NCBI GenBank assembly: GCA_964034945.1
Contig: OZ035962.1
Span: forward strand, 12,405,888 to 12,469,887
Direction of reading: 5' to 3'
Source of the DNA: Chrysopilus asiliformis
Lineage: Eukaryota; Arthropoda; Insecta; Diptera; Rhagionidae
DNA length: 64,000 nt
Positions 10,925-20,587 of the stretch are shown one piece after another. Under the pieces are notes generated by a model. It was not told the origin of the DNA, did no database searches, and was given only the letters and a program-made list of their open reading frames with translations. Position 1 is the stretch's first letter. Each line of letters starts with the position of its first letter. Both the position numbers and the translations under genes were made by a program.

Positions 10925-11308
10925 TGCTACATTTACACGAATGACAAATTTGTCATTTTTTTCTTGTCATTATGTTAATTCCCGTGTAAATGGCATAATT
11001 TTTGTAATTTTTTCTGTCAGAAAATGTCAATCTCTCATAAAAGAATGAACTTGTCCATTCTTTTATGCCAGATTGTCATTCGTGCAAACGCAATATTAGT
11101 TATGACAACTTTAGTATTCAACTTTTGTCATAACTAATATTGCGTTTGCACGAATGACAATCTGGCATAAAAGAATGGACAAGTTCATTCTTTTATGAGA
11201 GATTGACATTTTCTGACAGAAAAAATTACAAAAATTATGCCATTTACACGGGAATTAACATAATGACAAGAAAAAAATGACAAATTTGTCATTCGTGTAA
11301 ATGTAGCA
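10925..11308. mobile_element. Perfect foldback MITE, 184-bp arms, TTA target duplication
   Basis: The left arm 10,925-11,108 and right arm 11,125-11,308 are reverse complements without a mismatch that I can find; the loop is 16 bp (11,109-11,124). Termini are TGCTACATTTACACGAATGA. The flanks are TTA at 10,922-10,924 and TTA at 11,309-11,311, and removing the element plus one TTA restores the octamer microsatellite. A 3-bp TTA/TWA duplication fits PIF/Harbinger-type insertion; the superfamily is inference because the ends do not show a diagnostic sequence. There is no coding capacity. Perfect arms mean a recent insertion or gene conversion between arms. Confidence 0.9.
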
Positions 11309-11450
11309 TTAGTCTATTAGTCAGTCATTTTGTGTACAAAACTTCTCAAAAACTACTAGGTAACCATGAAATCTTACATAGAAGTTTGATGCTGGAATGG
11401 AATGGTCAGTTTTTCAGTTTTTAGAGAGGCCAATGTTTTAAAAATTGTGT
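11309..11450 (+). repeat. Downstream half of the CTGT-core repeat
   Basis: After the TTAGTC remnant comes TTTGTGTACAAAACTTCTCA, then 'CCATGAAATCTTACATAGAA'. A related phrase, 'CCATGAAATTCTACAGAGAA', occurs at about 19,335-19,355 inside the hAT-like element, showing that this segment is dispersed. Confidence 0.45.
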
Positions 11451-13170
11451 TCACTGTATCAAGCTTTATCCCAGTATTTTTAGAAAAAAAAAATATAAAA
11501 ATAACTACATATTATGTTGACTGCATGAGAAAATTATATTTTCCCATTGATTAAATTAATTTCAACGCTCAAAATATATAGCTAAAGATATCAACAAATA
11601 AAATAGTTCTTTAACAATAATTGCGTCTTATGTCATATTTAGGGCCTATTGAAACCTTTCCCATTAATTTCAGTGCATCGTTATCCAAATCAATTAAATT
11701 ATTTTCATAAATTCCCTTTCATAAACTATTCACCACTCTCGTAGCAATAAAACCAAAGTTTAAACGCGACACATAGACAAATCGTTTCGATAAGAAAGAA
11801 AATTAACTTCTTGAATTTATTTCATTGCTATTTTCACACTCCCTAACATCCATAACACCATAAATCGCTAAAAAAAAAAAAGGGAAGAAAAAAACTTTCA
11901 TATGAGTTATAAAACACCCATAGAAAGCCATTTAGGTGGTGATTGCAGTTGTGTGCGTCGCGCTTTTATCACCTGAAAGTCAGTAGAATCAATTTTTAAC
12001 TAATCTCTGCCTGGACTAATATAACGAGACTAGATTCTGAGCACTAGATCACCTCGCAAATTGGCGGTAAGCATCCTGTCCACATTTTAACCCTATGCTA
12101 TGAAAGTTATTTCCTCTTCTACTGGTATATGTTAGCATGTGTCGCCCATTGATAGTTTGTTGGTACCACATAAAATCGAATAGCGTTTTGTCGATCGTTA
12201 TCTGCGTAATGAAAACTGGCCGTGTTCATGTGAACGATAAAAACAGCCACAGAGATGCTTTCAGAGATGCAAAATACCTAAATGTCCTGCCATTCTCTAA
12301 CAACGAGATAAGTCAGTTAAGATAAAAGGATTTATGCTAACACCTTTTCCGATATCATTGATTGCCCGATTGCAGGTCGATATTGTCGCTTTTATTGAAT
12401 ACCGACTTAACTTCATGGCACGGAATGGATCTCTTTTCGGCTGGGCTCATTATTCGATTGTTTATGTTAATTAAATACCGCGAATATTGGCGGAAAGCAT
12501 CATAAACTTTGATTTTCGATTATCTTCATACTCATCGTTAAAAAATTCACCTTGTTAATTAATTTTTAGCACTCAATTTACCCGTTTACCATAAATTCTT
12601 AATTGGTATTGCAAAATCGTTAGGTTATGAGTTTTTAATATAAGTAAGTTTTCTCAATTACTCCTTTTAGCATTAAAATTAAAGTACTTTTATAGAACAG
12701 TGCATAATTGAATAATATATTGCACACAGGTGTAATTCATTTCGTTGCCTAATTATCCCATAAACATAAGAATGTATTTACATTCCATTAAAAACTCTAC
12801 GCATTATTTTATTTAAACAAAATACCACAAAAATATGTTTAAAGTATAATAAAATATAAATTAATTTATTAAGAAAATGACAAATTATATAAAATGCTCA
12901 ATAAATAATTAACTAATTGCTGAAGGTCAAAAGTGCGCTTGTTTACACAACAATTCTATTGTTCTGCAGTTGTCCACAGACCATGCACTTAAGGTTCTTA
13001 AGAAGATGGTCAAGACAACAAATAAGAAACTGTTTTAAATATGTAGCTATCGCCGAGTGGTTAACAATTACTTAAATGGAAATTAGTTCTTATCGCTCTC
13101 GTGAGATCATTTCGACCATAAAGTGCACTTGGTCGTGACCAATTTAGTGCTTGCTTACGTATCTGTTCGT
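11451..13170. other. AT-rich, mostly non-repetitive DNA, no gene seen
   Basis: No recognisable coding sequence. There is a TATAAAA at 11,908-11,914 with an initiator-like GCAGTT at 11,945-11,950, but the 39-bp spacing is long for a core promoter. A donor-like GCG|GTAAGC (about 12,068) and acceptor-like TTGCAG (about 12,374) could bound an intron, but the sequence outside them shows no coding character. The 62-codon frame at 12,137-12,325 is unrecognised. Confidence 0.4.
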
Positions 13171-13204
13171 TATAAAAGGGTAGAATACGTAAAAGATGCA
13201 GTTT
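13171..13204 (+). promoter_or_regulatory. Candidate TATA plus initiator core promoter
   Basis: TATAAAAG at 13,171-13,178 is followed by GCAGTT with its A at 13,200, a distance of 29 bp, which is right for an arthropod TATA/Inr pair. Downstream lies a 14-bp direct repeat TGAAAGTTGTCATT (13,267-13,280 and 13,281-13,294) and an ATG at 13,315. The reading frame then enters an interspersed repeat at about 13,346, so any gene driven from here is interrupted or has captured repeat sequence. Confidence 0.35.
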
Positions 13205-13345
13205 TGGGCAACGATAGTGTAAGAAAGTGAATTATCTCTATTTATTAGTTTTGGCAGACGTTTGTCTGAAAGTTGTCATTTGAAAGTTGTCATTTGAAAA
13301 ACTATTTGACTAAAATGTGGTGTGGTAAATATCTTTATACTCTAC

Positions 13346-13938
13346 TAGCTTGCATACCCGTCGTTGCCGGGTTAAGTTTTTTTCAAATTTTTTTTATGGT
13401 CTATGTTCAGGCCAATCGGCTCGGTAGTTTCCCCGCGAAAGGGTTACATAGAGGAAGATCACTTTACCCCCTCCCTTTACTCCCCCACCTCTCGGGCTAC
13501 TTTTTAATGGGTCTATGTTGGGACTGGAACCCGACGAACATCTATGCCAAATTTCAGGCCAATCGGTTCAGTAGTTTCCATGCGAAAGAGTGACATAGAG
13601 GGAAAACTAAGTTTTGAGACGACTTTACTCCCTCCCCTTACTCCCTTCACCTCTCAGGCTACTTTTTAATGGGTCTATGTTGAGGCTGGATCCCCGACGA
13701 ACATCTATGCCAAATTTCAGGCCAATCGGTTCAGTAGTTTCCCCGCGAAAGAGTAACATAGAGGGAAAACTAAGTTTCGAAATCACTTTACCCCTCCTCT
13801 TACTCCCTCCACCCCTCCTCTTACTCCCTCCACCCCTCACGCTACTTTTTCGTATGCCTATGTTGGAACCAGAACTACCACAGATACTCATGCCAAATTT
13901 CATGTCAATCGGTTCAGCCGTTTTTGCGTGAAAGAGGA

Positions 13939-13973
<35 letters not shown>

Positions 13974-14003
13974 CCAACTCATTTTTATATATTAGTATGA
14001 TAT
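13346..14003 (+). repeat. Interspersed element with CCCGTCGTTGCCGGG head and CAGACAGA tail
   Basis: The head ACTAGCTTGCATACCCGTCG contains a CCCG/CGGG hairpin. It is followed by four imperfect internal units that each carry CCAATCGGTTCAGTAGTTTC or a variant, with anchor positions 13,408, 13,555, 13,718 and 13,901. The end is a CAGACAGACAGACA run (13,935-13,973) and TATATATTAGTATGATATG. This head, body and tail plan is widespread in insect genomes; I cannot say whether it is Helitron-derived or SINE-like. A 21-bp C-rich unit is doubled at 13,791-13,832. The ~105-codon frames on both strands are repeat translations. Confidence 0.75.
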
Positions 14004-14465
14004 GAAAATCATCTACGGGATTTTTTCGAAAAAATTGCCCTTTTTTGAGCTTTTATTAAAAACTAGAGGCAATCTGGCCAAACCACTTGCAGATTCGGAT
14101 TCATCGACGTTAAATTATCTTAAAAAGATTCTAAAATCTTTAGCAAAACAATAAAAGTAGTTTTTTGTCGGGTAGGAAGTGGTTTTAAACCCGGAGTTTT
14201 CTTCATTCTTACTGCCTTCTCACACAAAGATGCTAAAGGAACGGATTCTACCACTAGGGAAATACATATTTAAAATACTCCCGTACGTACTAAGAATTAG
14301 TTAAACAATTCCTCAAATTCTAATCACCAAGATAAATCCGTATTCTAAAATTCAATACGGAGTCTGCTTTATTTTAATCTAATGCGCAATTTGAGAATCC
14401 TGTTGATACCAAGAAAAAACTCCTTGTATCAATCCGGTTTAATTTAATATCAAGCATGATAAAAT
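14004..14465. other. AT-rich intergenic DNA, nothing recognised
   Basis: No coding or repeat signal that I can support. Confidence 0.45.
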
Positions 14466-14595
14466 CGATCATATACTGATTGATCTTAAAAATTAGTTAA
14501 TCAAGCAAAAGTCCGCTTGAATCAATAAAGCGATCATATACTGACTAATCATAAAATTTAGTTAATCAAGGAAAAGTCCGCTTGATCGGATTGAT
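14466..14595 (+). repeat. Two tandem 65-bp units
   Basis: CGATCATATACTGA starts at 14,466 and again at 14,531; both units continue through AATTAGTTAATCAAG-like text to AAAAGTCCGCTTGA. They differ at scattered positions, so this is an older duplication. Flanking text up to about 14,820 reuses the words TTGATTCAAGC and TCAGCAGAGAT, hinting at a larger degenerate repeat. Confidence 0.85.
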
Positions 14596-16079
14596 TCAAG
14601 CAGCGACCTAAAATTATTATTTCCGATTCTTGGTTATCAAAATTTAAGTAAATCTAACAAAAGGCTACTAAAAATCAGCAGCGATTTGATATCAGCAGAG
14701 ATCGGTGAGATGAATCTTCTCAAATCAAGAAGAGTTCAGTTCAACAAGATTGGAATTGGCGCCAAATCTATTGAGTTTATGATTAATTCGATAGTTAATC
14801 TGCTTGATTTCAGCAGAGATCTCTTTCCGCGATAATTCCAAATGCTTGATAAAAAAAAAATTTTACGTTTTCTTGAAGCCTGTAGAACATAAGAATGTGT
14901 GACAAATCAAAATCTTTATTCTAACAAATTACCGTATCTCCTGTCACTTAAAAAGTCTTTAATAGAAACTTAAAATACACTTTTCTAATGATGATAGGTT
15001 CTATCGTTTATTGTGGAGATTCTTTTACATTATTATATCTTCGTACACTTTTGTTTCCCAGACATTTTTATTTGTTGCTTCACCATCAATAGATTCCAAA
15101 GAAAATCGAATCTTTTTATTAAAGAAATTCACAATTGTTTAAACTTGAAGAATCAATCCAAACTGCATCTACCGATTGTGATGAAGGTACAATTTCTATT
15201 TCAGAAGTGCGTTAAATCCAAGTAGCGAAACTTCCCCCTTTGAAGTGCTTCATAGATCCATGCACTTTGCAATTTTCCTATCTTAATGACAAGATATCGG
15301 TGTTGTTAAATAAAACTTTAGACAAGTTACCATCGCAAAGATTCAATAGACGTCGACTCTGTTACGTGAAAAGTAAATTGCGAATCTAAAATGACCGGAT
15401 GGGGGAGCCTCATTTAGCCACTGCACCGCGCGCGGCCCAGTCACGCATTCACTCATATATGAATATATGAATATAACAAACTGAGCTATAGCACGAGAAT
15501 CATCAATCATTTTGTCAAACAACTGATGTTTACGCTAATATTTAATTATGTAATTCCATAAGACTGAGAAACCTTCAAGTTGTGATCATTGGTGGCTAGC
15601 ATACTAGGCACTAGCATGTTTTCTATGGCAGACATCTGCCCATCAAAGAAAAATTCCTTTCGATCATCATGAATTTCCCCCGTAAGATTAAAAACGGGAC
15701 ATACATGATTGGGAGGTCTTCCGTTCAACTACTGTTGAAGATCCGAGTCTAACATGAAAATCAACATTTATAGGATCGCGTAGGCACACGCTAAATGTGA
15801 AAACCTAGAATTAGATCCTACGCTAACAGCAGCTATGATCAAAAAATTCCAATGTAAATGATAAAGAATTTATATTAAATTATTTAAGGTTATTGGTCTA
15901 TCTGTATTTAAAATGAAAAGAAGTTTTATTTTTATTCCTATTCCTTAAAAATAACTACAATAAATAATAATTCTTAAAACCGCAAACAGATTAAAATAAC
16001 AATAATTTTAAAATTATTCCAGGGACGGAATTAAATTTAAAATGCAAAGCTAAACCAATTTTTTTCATCAAATTATGTT
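14596..16079. other. AT-rich intergenic DNA, no gene supported
   Basis: A short GC-rich patch (CACCGCGCGCGGCCCAGTCA, about 15,423-15,442) stands out but has no associated frame. Minus-strand 60-codon frame 15,546-15,728 has a balanced amino-acid composition but no family that I recognise and no splice context. The rest is AT-rich and featureless. Confidence 0.45.
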
Positions 16080-16470
16080 ATATCTTTAAAAGTTTTTATT
16101 TAGCTTGCTTTCGTATCTGTATGTCTGTTTATCTGTCATGGTCAAATCTTGCAATCTAATTTTGATCCACTTCCATTCATCCGATTGACTTGAAATTTTG
16201 CACACATAAGTCTAATTACAATAAAATATTTTCAATACTTCGTCCTTGTAACTTCAAGTATGACGTGATTACTCTATTCCCAAAATTTTCCCGAAAAAAT
16301 CGAGGTTTTGGGATCGCTGAATCCGATTCTAGAAATAAGAAGTCAGTAAGGATAACGAAAGGTCCTGATAGGACAACATGAATATCTTTTCCTTCAAATT
16401 TCCTGGAAAAAATCATCTGAGGGTTTTTGGGGTCGCTGACTTCGATTATGGACCCAAAAACTAATGAAAT
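16080..16470 (+). repeat. Interspersed repeat with CTGT core and doubled GGGATCGCTGA module
   Basis: After a short degenerate CTGT tract (about 16,115-16,140) comes CTTGAAATTTTGCACA at 16,189-16,204, identical to 8,264-8,279. Two modules then follow about 118 bp apart: GGTTTTGGGATCGCTGAATC (16,305) and GGGTTTTTGGGGTCGCTGAC (16,421). Both strands have frames of 63-66 codons across 16,190-16,416; they come from the repeat. Confidence 0.55.
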
Positions 16471-16649
16471 ATGAAAAGACTAAAAATGATAAAATAAAAA
16501 ATTATTAAAAATTAAAAAAAAAGAGGTTTTATTTAAAAAAATGTACTTAAAAGTCAAAAATAATTTTTGGGCGCTTTGTATCGGAAATAAAAGCGGGATA
16601 AACGCATTAAAAATAAAGTGCTGAAAAAATTAGTGTCCACATCGAAGAA

Positions 16650-16712
16650 CCACCCCCCTCCCCTGCCCCCTCCCTGCATCCTCCCTGCCCCTTCCCTGCC
16701 CCCTACCCCCTA
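16650..16712 (+). repeat. C-rich CCCTGCC minisatellite
   Basis: About 60 bp of CCCCTCCCTGCC-type words in an otherwise AT-rich setting. The minus strand carries at least eight runs of three to five G separated by short loops, so G-quadruplex formation is possible on that strand and i-motif on the other. Confidence 0.85.
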
Positions 16713-17381
16713 CACTCACCCTTATCACATTCTTTTCATAGTTTATTGTATATAATATTTTTTACTGCCATCACTATTTTCGAAGTAATATTTAATCCAT
16801 CAGGTGGTGTACTAACAGCACAAAAAACTATCAGAAGTAGGTAAGAATCCACGCATTTAAGTTATAAATATAGATCGATTTATTATTTTAGCTCGACTTT
16901 CCACTTTCGTCCATAGAAAACCACTACAAACCAATAAATTCAATTTCAGTGCAGAAAAATGGAACCCAGAAAAAAGAATAAACAATTTTCTAATAATTTA
17001 TGACATTTGAAGCATGCAAAAAGTTTGAAAACTTCACTAAGAAGCATCAAATTTGAAATTTTTCCCAGGTAGTCAAACATTGTGAGCGTGGTTACATTCA
17101 GGAACTTTGAACAAAATCCTTATCTAAAACTTAGCCGATTGAAAACATTGGTTATCGGTTGTTAAACAGCGAAATGTTATTATTTATAAGGCGGCTAACC
17201 TCTCTAATACGGAAATTTCACACAATCCGTCATTGCGTATGGCAGTATGTAATGGGATATACTAACCATCAATGGAATGACAGTAAGTCTACTTTAACCA
17301 TTCGAACATTAATAAAGATAACGATAGAGATATAATTGCTCGGTGGCGGATGATGTATTAACGTCAAGTAATTTAAGACGC
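16713..17381. other. AT-rich DNA, no gene seen
   Basis: No supportable coding sequence. A cluster of GATA motifs (GATAACGATAGAGATA, about 17,318-17,333) precedes the candidate promoter at 17,382 and could be regulatory or chance. Confidence 0.4.
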
Positions 17382-17418
17382 TATATAAGGTAATACCATA
17401 GAATAATATAGTTCAGAG
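17382..17418 (+). promoter_or_regulatory. Candidate TATA plus initiator core promoter
   Basis: TATATAAGG at 17,382 and TTCAGAG with its A at 17,415 are 33 bp apart, close to the normal TATA-to-start distance. Nine bases downstream of that A, the ATG at 17,424 opens a 46-codon frame to 17,564 (MYPSPFLYINLCSFDQVQFY...), which I do not recognise. It could be the first exon of a small gene or chance. Confidence 0.3.
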
Positions 17419-17989
17419 TGACAATGTACCCATCCCCATTTCTATATATCAATCTATGTTCCTTCGATCAAGTTCAGTTTTATGCGATATTCCTTCGACT
17501 GTACTCGAATACAATCAATATTTTTACAACAACAACAAAAAGACCACTCAAGTTCACATACTGACTCGTTTATATAAAATTGGCAATTTTATTAGTGAAA
17601 CTTTTTCTCGAATGTTAGATTCAGTCAGAAGTTGCGTTTTATCGTTTTCATAAATTTCTAGTCGAGTTCCCATGTCACATTACCAGTTCATTAGAAACGA
17701 CATCGCTTAATTGACAAGTTTTGATTTCAATAGGCTAAACGCCATTTTATCGAGATTCACGATATATTGGGACGTTTCCTTAAACCAGGTTTCATAAGTT
17801 TCGATCAGGCAATTTCACAGATCATTCATGATCAACTAATGGTCAGTCATAATATGATTAGTCGAAGAAACGAAAAGAAAATGTTTTGCACATTGTTTGT
17901 TACAAACGCAAATAGAAATTTTGAAAACTTTTATGTAAAACACTGACTTTGGACTAGTTGTTAGATTTTTTTAACGAGCTTTTATACTA

Positions 17990-18914
17990 GGGTCAGGTAG
18001 GGTGAAGTGGTCCGTAGGGAAAAGTGGTCCACCACCATTTTTTTTAGTAATAGTGACATTAGAACAGAATATGCAACTCTCATCGGTTGCTCTTGATGAC
18101 AGCTTGTTTTTTATTAGTCATTGAAGTATGCAGACGTATATTTACTCACTCTCACATACCAGTGCCAAAAAAACATTGTGAAAAGTTTTCACAAGTATTC
18201 ACATTCAACAACATTTTGACGAATTCTTCATCAATTTCAATAGGGTAATTAATCTAAAATGTTGTTTACATTATGAACTTTGTAAATCCACCAAATTTCT
18301 GCACTGTTTCCCACAATTGTTGAAGCAGCGTCATTCCGCGCAAAATAGCGTCGGTAGGGAGAAGTGGTCCACGTTTGGTAGGGTGAAGTGGTTCACCCTG
18401 TCAATGTCATATTTCGTGTTTTCAAGTTTTTTTATGCGTTATTTTGAGTGTTTCAAATCGTGGCCGAAAATCGATGCGAAGCTCGATTATAACTTCTCCC
18501 GAAAATCGAGCTGAATTCGAGAAGCAGAAATAGGCGCCGGAAAAAGACACTTAACAATTATACCGAAGAAACCAACACCAAAACAGACCAAACGCTCATT
18601 TGTTACTTTCGAATAAACCATATTTTTGATCAAACTTCATGATTATATTTTTATTTGTCATTTAATTTTATTTATGCGATTTCTGGGAAAATGTTGTGGG
18701 TGGACCACTTCTCCCTACCATTTTGAAAAAAACGAAAAATCAAAGTTTCCGATAAATGCCTAAAAATTAAATTTAATGTCAAAAAGTTGGCAATCTGTGA
18801 ATGCAGAAAGTTAACTTATATCCTGCGCTTGCGATTTGACTATCTTATCATTCCAATTTTTGACCATTTTATGGCCAATAATAAAAACGTATACCACTTG
18901 ATCCTACCTGACCC
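17990..18914. mobile_element. 925-bp non-autonomous element with TA target duplication
   Basis: TA at 17,988-17,989 and 18,915-18,916 flank terminal inverted repeats: left GGGTCAGGTAGGGTGAAGTG, right (minus strand) GGGTCAGGTAGGATCAAGTG. AAGTGGTCCAC-like words recur inside in both orientations, e.g. at about 18,021, 18,362, 18,382 and, inverted, at about 18,704. TA duplication places it in the Tc1/mariner/pogo group. A short frame near 18,520-18,570 reads RSRNRRRKKTLNNYTEE, faintly like the basic start of a pogo-type transposase, but this is weak. No intact transposase is present. Confidence 0.75.
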
Positions 18915-19087
18915 TACGTATTAGTTTGCCTTTCAGCCATCTAGAATTTTTGAAATTTCTAAAAAAGAAAATGAAAATTAAGATTATTTTAATAGAAATA
19001 AGATGTGCTTGAATAAATAAAATACAGACTTTATTATCTGACACCATTTTTGTCTTCACTTTTTAGTAAATTATTTGCGGTTATGCA

Positions 19088-19846
19088 TAGGGATGCTAAC
19101 GATATCGTTGAAAAATATCGAGTTTTAACCTCGATGTTGAACAGGCCGATATATCGAGGTATCGATGTTGCTATCCACGATGTTAGAACATTACTCTTCA
19201 TAAAATTAGTAGAGAAACTAATTTTAGCTGATTTAATATAGCCACTCTACTTAAAGATTTGTTTCAAATTTTCTTTGATATCAATTTTGGGTTTCATCTT
19301 TCTACAAGATTTTGCAAAAAATACCAGAGCTAGCCATGAAATTCTACAGAGAAGTTTGGTCCTGATGTGGAAATCCGTTAACCGGAAGTAACCAAAACGG
19401 CAGCTTTTTAAAAACTATGCGGTTTTTTGCGATTTATTCCGAAACTAACCATTTTCCAGTAGTCTTATGTATTACAAAACTTGAAGACAATAAAATTTGC
19501 TACATTTATGTCTTTTACGAGAACTCTGTATCTGAAGCGGTTATGAAGATATGCTGGTATTTCCCAAAAATTAGTTTTTTGCGAATATCTCGAAAACTAA
19601 CGGGTTTTTGGTGGTTCAACGTATAAGAAGAATTAAAACCGTGTTAGTCCTACCTGGGTGCACTCCACCCACAGTAGAGCATCCGCCAGGTGGCTAAATT
19701 ATTTATTAAATTTAACTTTTTCAAAACATCGGAAAAACATCGAGGTATCGATGTTTTCAGGACGATGTTTTTTGACATCGATGTCGCCTTAAAAAAAACA
19801 TCGTTTTTCGATATATCGAGGTCTTATGAACGATGTTGCATCCCTA
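19088..19846. mobile_element. hAT-like non-autonomous element with ATCGAT-rich ends
   Basis: The ends are inverted: TAGGGATGCTAACGATATCG on the left and TAGGGATGCAACATCGTTCA read from the right on the minus strand. YAGGGATGC is a usual hAT terminus. Sub-terminal regions are packed with ATCGAGGTATCGATGTT words (about 19,138-19,165 and 19,738-19,756) and ATATATCGAGGT. An 8-bp target duplication expected of hAT is not evident (flanks GTTATGCA and GCAATCGA), so the copy is old or recombinant. The middle carries foreign repeat sequence shared with 11,331-11,420. Frames inside are not recognisable proteins. Confidence 0.6.
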
Positions 19847-19861
19847 GCAATCGATTTGGAT

Positions 19862-20020
19862 GAGTGAGGGGAAGGAGTGGTCCAACTGGATTTTGATGTA
19901 TTAGATGGGTTATGTAAAATTACTTTGAGTCGTGAAAAGTTGAATATAATTCAACTTTCAAGAAATTAGTCTTGCCATTTGTGAGAAATACAGAATTACA
20001 AGTCTCTAGCTTAGCCTGAC
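19862..20020 (+). repeat. Interspersed repeat copy 3 (family of 900-1,320)
   Basis: Contains 'AGTGGTCCAACTGGATTTTG' and 'AGATGGGTTATGTAAAATTA', matching the second sub-unit of the copies at 900-1,320 and 4,482-4,795, then 'AGTCTTGCCATTTGTGAGAA', matching 'AGTCTAGCCATTTACGAGAA' at 1,222-1,241. The middle is shortened. Confidence 0.5.
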
Positions 20021-20099
20021 CATTTATCACCGTTTGAGGGGGATTATCCCCTTTTCAGACTTGGCTACCCCCCACATCTCCCTGAAAAATCCACCTTTT

Positions 20100-20378
20100 T
20101 TCCAAAATTTATTTATGAAAGAAACGCCATTTTTCGAGTTTTCGGCTATTGTCGAATACGCGTTCGCTCTGCCATGAACATCAGCACCAGTCGAACGTGT
20201 TTTCTCGGCGATCAATAAAATTTGGACGACGGAAAAGACTCGTTTACAAACTAAAACTCTTAAATCGATTCTTCTCACCAAAAACAATAACAATCTCAGT
20301 TGTTTGGAGTTTTTCGATTATTTGAACAAGGACAAAGATATGTTGAAACAAATTCTCTTCTCAAGAAAAATACAATGA
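20100..20378 (+). pseudogene. hAT-superfamily transposase C-terminal (dimerisation domain) fragment
   Basis: The plus-strand frame (codons starting at positions divisible by three) reads FSAIVEYAFALP, then a TGA at 20,175-20,177, then TSAPVERVFSAINKIWTTEK and TRLQTKTLKSILLTK, and ends at a TGA at 20,376-20,378. The block LPGTSAxVERVFSxINxIWTxEKxRL is the hallmark of the hAT C-terminal dimerisation region (hATC); the TGA replaces the expected glycine codon. No catalytic core, BED finger or N-terminus is present. An AATAAA lies at 20,425-20,430, at a reasonable distance for a polyadenylation signal of the ancestral gene. The minus-strand frame 20,027-20,293 is its shadow. Confidence 0.8.
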
Positions 20379-20587
20379 ATCGACAAGTTCATCAGTTTGT
20401 GCTTGAAATTGAAAAACATACATAAATAAAAAATCAATATTTTGATTGATTAATACAATTTTCTTTCATTTTTATTTTTCATCCCTCTTCATCACCCTCA
20501 TTTTATACCCCATTGGCTCCAAAAAAAATGGTCACGCTAGTTTAAACTGACCGTTTGCTATGGTTTTCTGTCACATTTGCGATTTTG
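20379..20587. other. Unique AT-rich spacer between hAT fragment and satellite
   Basis: About 209 bp of AT-rich DNA including AATAAA (20,425-20,430). At its end the composition changes abruptly within about 10 bp to the GC-rich decamer array. Confidence 0.6.

Noticed and set aside
12066..12376. Possible intron between GTAAGC and TTGCAG
   Set aside because: No coding sequence on either side and no other support.
13041..13120. tRNA-like segment with box A-like TCGCCGAGTGG (13,050-13,060) and box B-like CATTTCGACC (13,108-13,117)
   Set aside because: The putative acceptor arms do not pair and the anticodon stem is poor; at best a decayed tRNA-derived sequence.
13625..13954. Frames of ~105 codons on both strands
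   Set aside because: They follow the internal units of the interspersed repeat at 13,346-14,003.
15546..15728. Minus-strand 60-codon frame with balanced composition
   Set aside because: No recognised family, no promoter or splice context; compatible with chance.
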